Below are positions 21,229 to 31,132 of a stretch of 64,000 nucleotides of DNA, one piece after another. Within the stretch, counting starts at the first letter, position 1, and each line of letters begins with the position of its first letter. This stretch comes from Parietichytrium sp. I65-24A (taxonomy: Eukaryota; Sar; Bigyra; Thraustochytrida; Thraustochytriidae): positions 310,001 to 374,000 of the forward strand of contig BLSF01000043.1 of NCBI GenBank assembly GCA_012862575.1. The letters are read 5' to 3'. The notes under the pieces were generated by a model. The model did no database searches and was not told where the DNA came from. It saw only the letters and a program-made list of their open reading frames with translations. Made by a program: the position numbers and the translations under genes.

Positions 21229-24200
21229 CTACATTCTCACTACGGCTTCGTAAAGGGCGGCCATATCATCAAAATCTTGCACATGAATGTGAGCGTCTAC
21301 ATCGTTGCTTTTCGGCTCAGAACATGTCGCCTGAGCGTATTTTCCAGCTCGTTGCTGCTTCAGCGCATCCCTCGCGGCCTTTGACGCAGCTCGACGCGCT
21401 GCTCGTTCGAGATTCTTGCGCTCTTCTTTGATTTGCGGATCTTGGCTTAAAGTTTTTCGAAATTCTTCGCGCACCAAGGATGTGCCTTGCATGTGATCGC
21501 TACCATCGTTATTCGCTGATCCGTCAAGATAACGAAGCTTCTCGTTTCTGAAATCAATCAGACTGGCCACAGAAAATAGCCCTGCTGGAGCTTTGGCCGT
21601 CAAGAGCAGGTAGTATTGCTTGTTCAAATCATTCGAGTCCAGAAAAGGTACTCCGGTGAGAAAGTCAACGATCGACTCTCTTAGCACATTGGCGATGTCG
21701 AGCATCTTATTCTTCTTTGCATTCTTTGGTACAAAGATTCTCTTCTCTGGTTTTTCCAAGCCCTCTTCCGAACTCTTGGTAAAAGCGCTCGAATCCTTTT
21801 GTACCTCTTCTCCGTCGCCACCTTCGTTATCGATGCTCGCATCGGCACTCTCTGGCTCCTCAGGCACGGGAAAGGAAAGCAGGCTTCCCGCTTCAGAATG
21901 TGTTGCCAGACTTTCAGTTCTTAACGAAGAAAGTGATGAGCCAGGTGGCCTGTGCAAACGAAAAACGGACGTCTGCCGAACTTCCAAGAGCTTTGGCTTC
22001 ATATGCTGGTTGCTCAGGAGTATGCGATCGAGCTCTAAAAGATATGGAACGACACGATGCATCCGTGCAAAGGCTTCACGTTTATGTAGACGGTTGGCCA
22101 AAGCCCAGCAGCACGCGAGGAGGATTGAAACAGCTCTATCAACTTTAACGCCACCGCTCTTGTCGTCGTGAGCCTGGCGGATTGCTACTTGACAAACAAT
22201 GGATGTCATATCGACAATTTGGTCAAGCAAGGGTGTGGTGCGCTCGATGCTTTCTACAGAACTTGATGATGCTGACTCATTCAATTGCCCTCCTCCAATC
22301 GTTGGCAAAGCGTCAACTTCTCCACCTTGCAATGCCACTCTCCTCTTTTGGTCCGGTGCCGATTCAGCCGGCAGAGAAATGAGACCCCATAAATGATCTC
22401 CGACGGTATCGGCCAGTACAAAGAGCGAAGAAGCAGCCGCGACGCTACATTTGACTGCCGTATCAATCATTGTCGGAGGAAACCTGTCCTCCGGTTCGTC
22501 CACTACCTGAATGCTGAGACGAATGCATTCAACTAGAGCAAATAGTTGCCGATTTCTGAGTGTCAGTTCCGCAAACATATTATCATAGCTCACGAAAGTC
22601 CATACGAACAAGGTGCTGAAGTACAAGCTTGATAACCACACCTGAGCAGTCTCCAAAGACTCCTCGCAATTCTCCATATCCCCTACATCGGCCTCGTCCG
22701 AGACAGACTCCGCCACCTGCGAGAGTGCAGACATTCGAGATCCGGTTCGATTTGCTCCGGAGGGAATGAGGCCAGAACCTCCCAACTCTTTTTGTATAAA
22801 GCGCGTGAGTTCTAGACAATTCAAGCAAGTAGTGTTTGCGAGTGCTTCATCATATATAGCCGAGCGCAAATCCACGTTTTGTAAACACCTCAAAATGATG
22901 AAAAGAGAGTATTTGAACACCAACGGGTCAAATATTTTCGTCGGGCTTTCTCGCAGAGCTCCAAGGAGGTTCACAGCCATCGTCACCAGCTGTTTGGCTG
23001 CAGTATCGTTTGCCAACAACGAGTTGAGGAAATCGTTGTGATTTTGGTCCAAGACAAATGCAAACAATCCAAGCACAGGGAGCAGTTTGTCACTCTCGTC
23101 GAATTGAACAAGGTGCACACGTGATGAGATAGCGAGGATAAGGTGTACGCCCTGTTTGAAGGAGGATATTTTAGCGATCGACGACTCAAAGTGCTCCTTG
23201 GAATCAAATTTCTCGTTCTCCGCCTTATGATTGTGCAAGGAGATGTATTGATATGCCATCGAGTACAAGTGCAACTCGGCCCCTGCCATTTCCTCCGAAA
23301 CTTCATCATCTCCCTCGGAAGTCATATATTCCTTTTGATACGAGGCGGCTTTCTCCACCAAAAGACAGCAGAGGCTTTCACTTCCGTTTCCCAACGATTG
23401 CAGCACCTCAGCGTCCCATTGCGCCAACTGCACCAACTTTGACAGGATATCCAAAAGCGAGGAGTACCATTCTAGACGTTGTCTGTTCACAGATACGCTT
23501 ACGTTTGAATCAATTTCCGCCGTTTTCAAGTGTTTCATGGTATCCCTCGCCTTCCTCGAAAACAGTCTAAAGTACAACTCTATGAAGCCTTGTTCCAGAA
23601 GAGCGTACATCCAAGACGATGCCACGTCGGACAAGGCCTCGGGTTTGTTGCTTTTCTGTAAATTGACGGCGACATTGAAAACTTGATCCCTCAATAATTG
23701 CGTCACAATTACAAGAACTTCGACTGGCGAATCAGGTTTGGCTAAAAATCTTAAAATCCCTTTTGCTAACATCCCTCGTAGCAAATCCTGGTGCAGTCCA
23801 CCAAGTTGAATCATCAGACGGGTCATTTGTTCTGCGACCGACTCGGAAAGAGTGCTGCAATCCTGAAGGATGTTAAGCATTGCCGAAGAAAGCTTCTCCA
23901 CTCTCTCATCGCTGTCCATACCATCGATCTTTCCAGCGATGTCGGTGAGGAAGACATTTTCCAGTGCTCTGAGTGCCAATAAGAGCCTCTTCTCGTTGAA
24001 TGCGTCGCTCAAGTAGCCTCCGTCTGACAATTGTGAGAAGACAAAGACAGAGAGCAAGATGTCGACGGAATACCTGGATGGGACGTACGGCGGGGTCAGG
24101 TGGACCAAGGTTTCAAGGAGCTCGCACTGAAGAGACGTCACAAGCGAACAAAGCAAGCCGTCTTTGCTAAAAGACAGCATTTGTTCCAAGCGAAGGACGT

Positions 24201-25899
24201 GGAGCCAAAAGTGAGCTACTCCATTAACGTCAAACGTTTTCCTGTCTTGAATAATAGCAGCCTTCAAATCGTCGATCGGAATTGCGTCGCTTTCGTTGAA
24301 AATATATGACCCATTAAAGCTGCCCCCAGTTGAATGCGCAACCCGTTTTAATAAATTTTGGTGACCGTGCCCGACAATCTCAGCAAACTCTACACCCGCG
24401 TCCAAGACAATTTGCCGGCCACCGTCTTTCATGCGAGAGATTTTTAGCAATGTTTCCAGCAGAAATCTGAACGAGGCACTGTGATAACTCTCGTCCTTTG
24501 GCTTTTTGTTCAAGAGGTATTCTTCTTGGTTGACATTTGATTTTAGTGTCGTTGGGCCTTCAGAGTTGCCGAATTTTCCGCCTTCTTCTTGCTCTCGAAG
24601 GAGAAACAGCTTTTGATTCATCTCATCATCCAGTGCTGGGCCAATGTCAAGATTAAGCTTCCTTAACAGCTCTCTGGCGAGTGCCTGACTCACATGCGTT
24701 GATTGAAATTGATTCCATGGCAAAGCACACAAGCACTGCGAAAGGTAAAACAACACCGTTTGCTGATGCCACGCGTCAGTCTCGCTGAGGACGAAGACCA
24801 TTTTTTCCACATAAGCGCCATCCTTTGTGAGCAAGAATGCTTCCTTCCCAAGAGTGGTCTGAGTCAAAATTGCACAAAGTTCAGCTAGCACGAGTAAGCA
24901 CCGGCCACGAAGTTGTTTCGTTGCCTGCAGCGTAGTAAATTGCATGTCGCTGACCGCTTCAAACAAATCAAAGCCAAGTGCGAAAGTTGATGGCTTCGCA
25001 AACGCGTCTCGGGATACCCTTAGAATTCTGGATACTCGGATGATCACCTCTAGCCAAAACATGGCAATTTCGCTCCACGACTCGACTACCTTGAGAAGTT
25101 TGCTTACATTCTTTGCCGGAGGAACAACTCGGCAGATTGCGTACTTGCAAAGTTTGATGAGGTTGCTTGAAATAGACGGCGTTCGCGCCAAATACCCCAT
25201 GAAATCGACCCACCTTTCTCGTCTCAACTGCTCCTGCTCAGATCTCTCTCTGCTATGCACAGACTCCCCCTCCTCGTCGTCGTCGTCCGGCTCAGAGTCA
25301 CCATCTTCTTGCGAGTCGCTATCGTCTTGCTCGTGAAGCAGATACGCTTGATCTCTTCCAACAATGTCCCCCAGATCGGAGATATTGCTGGCCAGCCAGG
25401 GGTCCCGGGTCATTATGGCAAAGACTCGGGAGATTGAGAGCAAGTTATCGTGCCCCAGCTTTCCGCCCGCTCTTTCCAGGAGCTTCATCAATTGGCTAGC
25501 AATCCCAATTTTGGTAATCTCCTCAGGTGTCTTTAGAGCGTCGTGCTCAAGCCTCTTGACCAACTCTCTCTTCTCGGCCTGCTGTTTCGAGGAAAAGTGA
25601 ACGAGGGCAAATTCTCTCATGTAATACACCTCCACGTCCGTTAGCTCCTCTTCCTGTTGGCCATCATCCCCCTCGTCCACCTCATCGTCGTCTTCTCCTC
25701 CGGAGCGTTGCGCGCCGTCATCCTCTGCTGCCACACTATCTTCTTCTCTATTCGAAGCTTCGCGCGCCGACGAGACGACACTCTTCCGCCTGGCACCCAG
25801 ACTGAGCGATCGCGTTTCCGACGCGCCATCGACCAGCTCCTCCACGCCAACCTTGTTCAGTCCATTGTTGATGCTCGAAATCTGCCGCAACCAGCCCAT
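21229..25899 (-). CDS. Large helical protein of unknown function (1,556 aa)
   Basis: This is the largest gene in the window. The longest form opens with TTG, so I use the first in-frame ATG (MGWLRQISSINNG). After about 50 residues comes an acidic segment (DEVDEGDDGQQEEELTD) and a second one with SHORT Asp/Glu runs near residue 200-225. The rest is a regular alternation of amphipathic helices without signal peptide or membrane spans, as in ARM/HEAT-type solenoids. The C-terminal part has a Lys/Arg-rich helix (EERKNLERAARRAASKAARD). Helical scaffolds of this size include nucleoporins of the Nup188/Nup205 class and other solenoid scaffolds, but I see no motif that picks one. It ends 175 bp from the convergent PH-domain gene. 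The ORF is secure and the function unknown. Confidence 0.85.
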   Translation of the reverse strand: MGWLRQISSINNGLNKVGVEELVDGASETRSLSLGARRKSVVSSAREASNREEDSVAAEDDGAQRSGGEDDDEVDEGDDGQQEEELTDVEVYYMREFALVHFSSKQQAEKRELVKRLEHDALKTPEEITKIGIASQLMKLLERAGGKLGHDNLLSISRVFAIMTRDPWLASNISDLGDIVGRDQAYLLHEQDDSDSQEDGDSEPDDDDEEGESVHSRERSEQEQLRRERWVDFMGYLARTPSISSNLIKLCKYAICRVVPPAKNVSKLLKVVESWSEIAMFWLEVIIRVSRILRVSRDAFAKPSTFALGFDLFEAVSDMQFTTLQATKQLRGRCLLVLAELCAILTQTTLGKEAFLLTKDGAYVEKMVFVLSETDAWHQQTVLFYLSQCLCALPWNQFQSTHVSQALARELLRKLNLDIGPALDDEMNQKLFLLREQEEGGKFGNSEGPTTLKSNVNQEEYLLNKKPKDESYHSASFRFLLETLLKISRMKDGGRQIVLDAGVEFAEIVGHGHQNLLKRVAHSTGGSFNGSYIFNESDAIPIDDLKAAIIQDRKTFDVNGVAHFWLHVLRLEQMLSFSKDGLLCSLVTSLQCELLETLVHLTPPYVPSRYSVDILLSVFVFSQLSDGGYLSDAFNEKRLLLALRALENVFLTDIAGKIDGMDSDERVEKLSSAMLNILQDCSTLSESVAEQMTRLMIQLGGLHQDLLRGMLAKGILRFLAKPDSPVEVLVIVTQLLRDQVFNVAVNLQKSNKPEALSDVASSWMYALLEQGFIELYFRLFSRKARDTMKHLKTAEIDSNVSVSVNRQRLEWYSSLLDILSKLVQLAQWDAEVLQSLGNGSESLCCLLVEKAASYQKEYMTSEGDDEVSEEMAGAELHLYSMAYQYISLHNHKAENEKFDSKEHFESSIAKISSFKQGVHLILAISSRVHLVQFDESDKLLPVLGLFAFVLDQNHNDFLNSLLANDTAAKQLVTMAVNLLGALRESPTKIFDPLVFKYSLFIILRCLQNVDLRSAIYDEALANTTCLNCLELTRFIQKELGGSGLIPSGANRTGSRMSALSQVAESVSDEADVGDMENCEESLETAQVWLSSLYFSTLFVWTFVSYDNMFAELTLRNRQLFALVECIRLSIQVVDEPEDRFPPTMIDTAVKCSVAAASSLFVLADTVGDHLWGLISLPAESAPDQKRRVALQGGEVDALPTIGGGQLNESASSSSVESIERTTPLLDQIVDMTSIVCQVAIRQAHDDKSGGVKVDRAVSILLACCWALANRLHKREAFARMHRVVPYLLELDRILLSNQHMKPKLLEVRQTSVFRLHRPPGSSLSSLRTESLATHSEAGSLLSFPVPEEPESADASIDNEGGDGEEVQKDSSAFTKSSEEGLEKPEKRIFVPKNAKKNKMLDIANVLRESIVDFLTGVPFLDSNDLNKQYYLLLTAKAPAGLFSVASLIDFRNEKLRYLDGSANNDGSDHMQGTSLVREEFRKTLSQDPQIKEERKNLERAARRAASKAARDALKQQRAGKYAQATCSEPKSNDVDAHIHVQDFDDMAALYEAVVRM

Positions 25900-26997
25900 G
25901 GTCCCCTCGGCTGGCAACAGTCGCGGATGGCATGCGGCCGGTGCAGAGGCCGCTTTCGGACAGGTTTTTTGTATTGATCTGCGCTCACATTCATCAACGA
26001 ACGAATGAAAGAATGAATGAATGAGTGGGGGAACGAAGGAGTGAGTGAGTGAATGAACCAGTCAACCAACCAATGAATGAATCAATCAATCGACGCCAAT
26101 CGACTCGGGGTTTGTCCGCGACCTTGGTGCGCCAAAGTATTGCGGTGTGCTGGTTGCTGGTTGCTGGGTGTTCCTGTGTTTCCCCATTTGCTTGTCCAGT
26201 CCCCGTGTCCTTCCACTACTCACAATCAGTGCTCCGTACCAGTACTCAACCCCATAGAAAGCTTCTCATCCACTCTCAATCTCCCAATCTACGCTCCAAT
26301 CTTTCGGTAGGTTTACTTTGTCGTCTTGCAAATCCTCTCACATTCAACCAAATTAAAGTCCGACCTTTTCATTTGCAAAAGTAGTACTGCGGCATCAACT
26401 CTTCGCGTCTTTCCAATCGCATCGCATCAATGAACTCAAGGCTTGCCAAATTCAAGTTCAAGTAGTTCAAGTAGTTCAAGAAGTTCAATTGAAGTTCCTA
26501 ACGGCACTAACGGCTAGTTCTACGTGCTCCACGCCCCCAAATGCGTTCCGCACCAACCGTCTCCACGCGAACAGCTCTTTGTTCTCCATAACAAGTGTTT
26601 ACGACCGGCTGTACTCCTGCTGGACTGGACCAAATTAGGCGTTTCCGTTAACATGGAATAGTAGCTGGCGCAGGAAAAGATAACAGGAAAGAGTGCTGAG
26701 TTTGACAACATAACCAGAACCAAGACTGACTGGCGTGCGCGGAGGGTGTACGAGTGTATAGAGTGTTTATAAGAGTCAAGGTACGCGGGTACGTACGCGG
26801 CGTACGTGAGGGTTTTGTTTGGCGGTTCCTGTGTGGAAGCGGAGGCAGTTTTTTCATACTTGTTTGGCTCTGCGGTTGCCCGGCGGTCGGAAAAAGTTGG
26901 GGCTTGGCTTCCAAGCTTGGGAAGCTTGGGAGGCTGAAGGGTAGAATTGGAGATTAAATCATTTGAATCATAAGTGGGCAGAACCCCAAAGACGGCG
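25900..26997. other. Divergent intergenic region
   Basis: The region lies between the divergent 1,556-aa gene and the TMEM260-like gene. It holds GAAT/GAGT tetramer repeats near 26000-26095, AGTTCAAGT repeats near 26455-26490 and GTACGCG repeats near 26780-26805. No gene is supported. Confidence 0.5.
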
Positions 26998-29415
26998 ATG
27001 AGTGGGCAAGCTGGTGCGCATTGGTTGGCTTGGGCATTTGCAACTGGTGCAGCAGCAGTGGTGTTCGGAGTGTATTCTCGCACGCTGTACGCTAGTATTC
27101 CGGGCGGAGACAGCGGAGAGCTCTTAGCAGAAGCATGCAGGCTTGGCCATGCGCACCCTCCCGGGTACCCTCTCTTTACGATGCTCTATCACGCGGCCTT
27201 GAAGCTCGCGGGGGACATGTCAGCGTACAATGGCAATTTGGTCTCTGCGGGCCTTGGTGCGTTCTGCGTGTGGGCGCTGAGTTACACTACGATATCTCTC
27301 TGCTTGCGACGAGTGCAAAAATGTAACGAGGCGAGCAGACTAGGCTTCATGGCGAGCATTTGCGGAGCAGGACTGGGCCTAGCGTATGGGTTGTCTGAGT
27401 TAGTGTGGCAGTACTCCATTGGAGCAGAAGTCTTCGCCCTGAATAACGCCATGATGGCGGCGCTTTTGCTGATGGTCGTTCGATATTCTCAAGAGGAAAC
27501 TAAGGAAGGCAGAGATAAATGGCTATGCGCAGGAGCTTTCTGGTGCGGCTTGGCTTTATGCAATCAGCACACTGCAGTTTTGTTTGAAGCCCCGCTTATT
27601 TGCTGGATCCTACTTGGAGTAGAGCGTGGTGCAGAGAATCTTAGTTTGGGGAACCTCTTGAAATGGGGAGTTTGCTTTTTACTGGGTCTTGCACCGTATG
27701 CTTACCTGCCGATGACTTTATCTATGAATCGGCAGCAGGGGTCGTGGGGCGACACGACATCAATTGCTGGATTTGCGCACCATCTTCGACGTGGGGACTA
27801 CGGGACATTTCAGCTTTACAGCCACTCTTCGGCTGGGTCTGCTGGCATGCTCGAGAGAGTCGGTTTGTACATTGAAAACTTGGCCAATCGGCAAGGCGCG
27901 CTAGTTGTTCCATTACTAGCAGCTATTGGTTTGCTCATGGAGTTCCTTTCGCTTCCGTTCTGCAGCCAAAGGAATCGCCCGCATGGCTCTGCTAAAAAGA
28001 GATCCGGGAAGGGAAAAGACAAAGAGCGTGACTTGACGACGACGAAGGAAAATTCCTCGTTTCAGTCTTCTTCCGTGGGACTTGCACTCTTCGGGGCATG
28101 GATGACATACATATTGGTTTTCCACTTTCTCAGCAACATGCCATTGGAAGAGGAACTCTTGTATGGAGTGCAGGCAAGGTTTTGGATGCAGCCAAATTTA
28201 ATTGTTTTCCTTTTTGCTGGATTAGGATTATGCGATTTGTTGTGCTGGCTCGGTTCAAAGTTTACATATGGTTTTCTTGTAGCCACAGTCATCGGAGCTG
28301 CTACAGTTCTTGCGCTGTCCTACGGGCAAATCGCTCTCAATTTTGAAACCTTGGACCAGTCCAACAACACTTATATGGAGCGATATGGAAGGGCGCTGTT
28401 AAGCTCCGTCCCAGAGCAAAGCGTTTTGGTCGTCGGATATGACCAGCAGTGGACCTCAATTAGGTACCTGCAGCAGTGCCTTGGGGAGCGCAAGGACTTG
28501 ACAGTTCTGGACGGGCCCATGCTCACCTACAAGTGGACAGAGCATTACCGGCAGGTGTATCACGATGACCCTGAGAAGTGTGTGCGGTTCCCTGGAACTC
28601 ACTTGACAAGGCACGGATCCGCTGAGCATCAAGGCGGCGCATACTCAGGTGCGGACTTTGTCCGTGCCAACTTGGCTTCCTGTAAAGGTGGCGTCTATTT
28701 CGCGGGTAAAGTGATGATGCAAGAAGAGGATAAGTTCAAAGCTGATTACGTTATGGTGAACATTGGTCTGATATACAAAGTTATCGACCGCTCTTCGGTG
28801 GAGCACACCTTGGATATTAAAGCAGACGTTGATGACGGGATTCGCTACGTGGGGTTTCAGACGTGGCTGCGCGAGACGCTCAAAGCGTGGGCAAGTGCGG
28901 ACCAACACCTAAAAATGGACTTTCCGAGTGAAGAGAAATTTTCCCCCGAAACCTGGGAATGGACTGTTGCACGGGATTACTTTGACCATTACGTCAGAGA
29001 GGCTTCAAATGTCCTTTCATATGCAGTGGAGAAAGAAGATATCAATTTGATGGCGTTTGCGGGGCACATGCTTGAGCAATCATTTCACTTCAATAGGAAG
29101 TATATGAAGGCGCCTGATATGAAGAATCTTGGGCTCGCGTTCATTCGTATGGTGAAGTCTTCTTCGAAGGACTTTGGTTACAATCCGGCCATTGGAAACG
29201 ATAAACATCTGCGAGCACTCTTTGGAGCCGACTACAAAGCTGGAGACTGGCGCAACAACGCTGCGATTCGTGGGTACGAGTACTGGTCCGTGTTTCTGGG
29301 AATGAAAGGAGCGCAGGAGGACTCTAGTTATGAGGCCATTCTAACCGTCGTGAATCATCTCCGCAGCACCGTAGAGGCACTCCGAGTAGCAAAGGAGGCG
29401 GAGGTAAAGGCGTGA
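26998..29415 (+). CDS. TMEM260-like DUF2723 membrane glycosyltransferase
   Basis: The longest frame opens with GTG at 26974; the first ATG at 26998 gives 805 aa. The N-terminus is hydrophobic and leads into the signature of the DUF2723/TMEM260 family: GGDSGE at 37-42 and HAHPPGYPLF at 51-60. These form the first luminal loop, where GT-C glycosyltransferases carry their catalytic acidic residue. Around ten hydrophobic spans follow in the first half (for example LLCWLGSKF and the segment after it). The second half is a soluble region, with TPR-like helices expected in this family. Human TMEM260 O-mannosylates plexin and MET-type receptor domains in the ER, so ER membrane and an O-mannosyl-type transfer are the best guess; the acceptor here is unknown. 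Length is comparable with the family. Confidence 0.88.
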   Translation: MSGQAGAHWLAWAFATGAAAVVFGVYSRTLYASIPGGDSGELLAEACRLGHAHPPGYPLFTMLYHAALKLAGDMSAYNGNLVSAGLGAFCVWALSYTTISLCLRRVQKCNEASRLGFMASICGAGLGLAYGLSELVWQYSIGAEVFALNNAMMAALLLMVVRYSQEETKEGRDKWLCAGAFWCGLALCNQHTAVLFEAPLICWILLGVERGAENLSLGNLLKWGVCFLLGLAPYAYLPMTLSMNRQQGSWGDTTSIAGFAHHLRRGDYGTFQLYSHSSAGSAGMLERVGLYIENLANRQGALVVPLLAAIGLLMEFLSLPFCSQRNRPHGSAKKRSGKGKDKERDLTTTKENSSFQSSSVGLALFGAWMTYILVFHFLSNMPLEEELLYGVQARFWMQPNLIVFLFAGLGLCDLLCWLGSKFTYGFLVATVIGAATVLALSYGQIALNFETLDQSNNTYMERYGRALLSSVPEQSVLVVGYDQQWTSIRYLQQCLGERKDLTVLDGPMLTYKWTEHYRQVYHDDPEKCVRFPGTHLTRHGSAEHQGGAYSGADFVRANLASCKGGVYFAGKVMMQEEDKFKADYVMVNIGLIYKVIDRSSVEHTLDIKADVDDGIRYVGFQTWLRETLKAWASADQHLKMDFPSEEKFSPETWEWTVARDYFDHYVREASNVLSYAVEKEDINLMAFAGHMLEQSFHFNRKYMKAPDMKNLGLAFIRMVKSSSKDFGYNPAIGNDKHLRALFGADYKAGDWRNNAAIRGYEYWSVFLGMKGAQEDSSYEAILTVVNHLRSTVEALRVAKEAEVKA

Positions 29416-29851
29416 AAGTGGAGTATTTTGAGCCAGCTCTAGCTCTCTTTGGCTCTCTATTAGAGAGGCTAGCTAGAGTAGAGTAGAGAGAGTGCTAATC
29501 AAAAGGAGTGATGGTCAACATCGTTGCACACATGATCTGAAGCATCGTTGCACACATGATCTGAAGCAGTCGTGCTTCGATAGGATGGGACATTTCGATT
29601 GGCTCGATGAGTCAGTCGAGTGCAGGAAACCGAGATTTTTGAATAACACAGAAACACAAATAGTTTTGATCCTTTAACTTTCATGGCTGAAAATCTCAAA
29701 CGCCTTTTCAAGCCAATGTATAAATACATCCGAAGGGGGAGGGGGTCCGGCCAAGCCCAGTCTCGATTCTCCTCGTGAATTCAATACCCCACGCCGAATA
29801 ATGCACACCACATGCTTAGTTGCTCTTTTCGGAACCCGCTTGTCCCTTACC
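29416..29851. other. 3' flanks of two convergent genes
   Basis: The stretch contains a short hairpin-like GCTCTCTATTAGAGAGGC at about 29450-29468, followed by GTAGAGTAGAG repeats, and then a 24-bp tandem duplication (29519-29566). No gene is seen. Confidence 0.5.
29519..29566. repeat. 24-bp exact tandem duplication
   Basis: The 24-bp unit at 29519-29542 is repeated without change at 29543-29566. It lies in the 3' flank of the TMEM260-like gene. Its perfect identity suggests a recent slippage event. Confidence 0.9.
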
Positions 29852-31132
29852 TCATACAAATTCGTCTTCATCATCTTCAGGCTCCAATACTTCCTCGAGC
29901 ATACTTCCAGCTTTGTCTTTAAATGATACTGCCGTAAAGCTGTGCATGGAGGTTATTGCCTTGCTTGAAGACTGACGCTGAAAGCTGAAGTGATCGTCGT
30001 CTTGCTTGGACTTGGATTTGGACTTGGATTTGGAGCTGTGCTCTGAGTCGGTAGCCCCAATCTTCTTTGGTGCTACGGTCGACTTCGCGAGCTTTCTGTA
30101 CAGGAGCGGCATGGACAGCCAGCTGATTGGGAGGAAGTAGTCATGTTTGTTCCACATGAACGGAAGAAACAGCAAGCAAGCGTAGACAATGAATTGCAAC
30201 ATGGACTGTTTGATAATTCCGTCCTGGAATTGGACCAGTCTTTCTCGGATTGTCAAGGTGTGCTGGCTTTTCGTCATGTCGTACGACTTTTGTAGAGCTC
30301 CAACCACCTTACGCTTGATGTACCACGCCTGCAGCCCGAAGGAAAGCATGGAAAGCATTGAGCCGCCCATATAGAGCGAATAAATGAGAGCCGCCAGGTA
30401 GTCCTTCCCATCCGAGGCCAAAATCGTGACAAAAGGAAGGAAGCCAAGAGTGGAGCTGAGAATCATTGTCCACCACGCCATGGTGTCGGACAGTATCACG
30501 AGACGCCGAACGTGCCGCTGCCCTCGCAGAATCGTTGAGAGAAGACCCGGTTGGAACAAGTACGCGATGAGATAAAACCCGATTTTGTTGGTGACGAAAA
30601 ATACTGTGACCGGCCAAGTGAGGCCGACACGTTGGTCATCCATAGTGATTTTGAGAATCGCAAATGCGAGCGAGCTCGGGAGCGAAATGCCTAGATATGA
30701 GAACACAGCAAGCATGCCGCGGTTCTCTCTTAGCGAAAACGATTTGCCCTGCTCCGCTCTCTTCCTTTGCAGAGATTTGTGCTGCTCCCACTTGGCCATC
30801 ATCTCCTTGTGCGACAACAACGGCAGCAGAATCGTTATAAACGCAAAGAATGCCCACAGCGCCTTCGTGGCCACGATGCTCACCTGGCAGTCGATCCCTT
30901 CAGTGTTCACGAAATCCGACCTCCCCGTCCACAGATCGTTGCAAACGCACGTCGACGAAATGCATTCGCCCTGCCCTGAGCACACTCCAAACAGGTTGTC
31001 GGGGACATATTGCAGCTTGGTCGGCACCACAGAGAACGCCGAGCATTCTGACAGCTCCATGGTGTCCTTCGAGAAGCAGATTTCGCGCGAAACTTTTTCG
31101 AGCTCCGCCGAGCGACTCGACTCGTTCGACAA
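29852..31132 (-). CDS. Seven-helix membrane protein with EGF-like extracellular segment, N-terminus uncertain
   Basis: The longest frame (about 426 codons) opens with TTG, and there is no ATG before codon 25 (31060). The frame is closed upstream by TGA, so the true start is either that ATG, which would cut into the ectodomain, or an upstream exon. The ectodomain ends with an EGF-like Cys cluster: C at GVCSGQGEC, then STCVCNDLWTG, then GIDCQ. Seven hydrophobic spans follow, for example LWAFFAFITILLPLLSH, VTVFFVTNKIGFYLIAYLF and QSMLQFIVYACLLFLPFMW. The cytosolic tail has KSKSKSKSKQDDDH and an acidic end (EPEDDEDEF). An EGF-like head on seven helices suggests a receptor-type surface protein, but I recognise no GPCR family motif such as DRY or NPxxY. 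Function is unknown. Confidence 0.72.
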   Translation of the reverse strand: MSNESSRSAELEKVSREICFSKDTMELSECSAFSVVPTKLQYVPDNLFGVCSGQGECISSTCVCNDLWTGRSDFVNTEGIDCQVSIVATKALWAFFAFITILLPLLSHKEMMAKWEQHKSLQRKRAEQGKSFSLRENRGMLAVFSYLGISLPSSLAFAILKITMDDQRVGLTWPVTVFFVTNKIGFYLIAYLFQPGLLSTILRGQRHVRRLVILSDTMAWWTMILSSTLGFLPFVTILASDGKDYLAALIYSLYMGGSMLSMLSFGLQAWYIKRKVVGALQKSYDMTKSQHTLTIRERLVQFQDGIIKQSMLQFIVYACLLFLPFMWNKHDYFLPISWLSMPLLYRKLAKSTVAPKKIGATDSEHSSKSKSKSKSKQDDDHFSFQRQSSSKAITSMHSFTAVSFKDKAGSMLEEVLEPEDDEDEFV

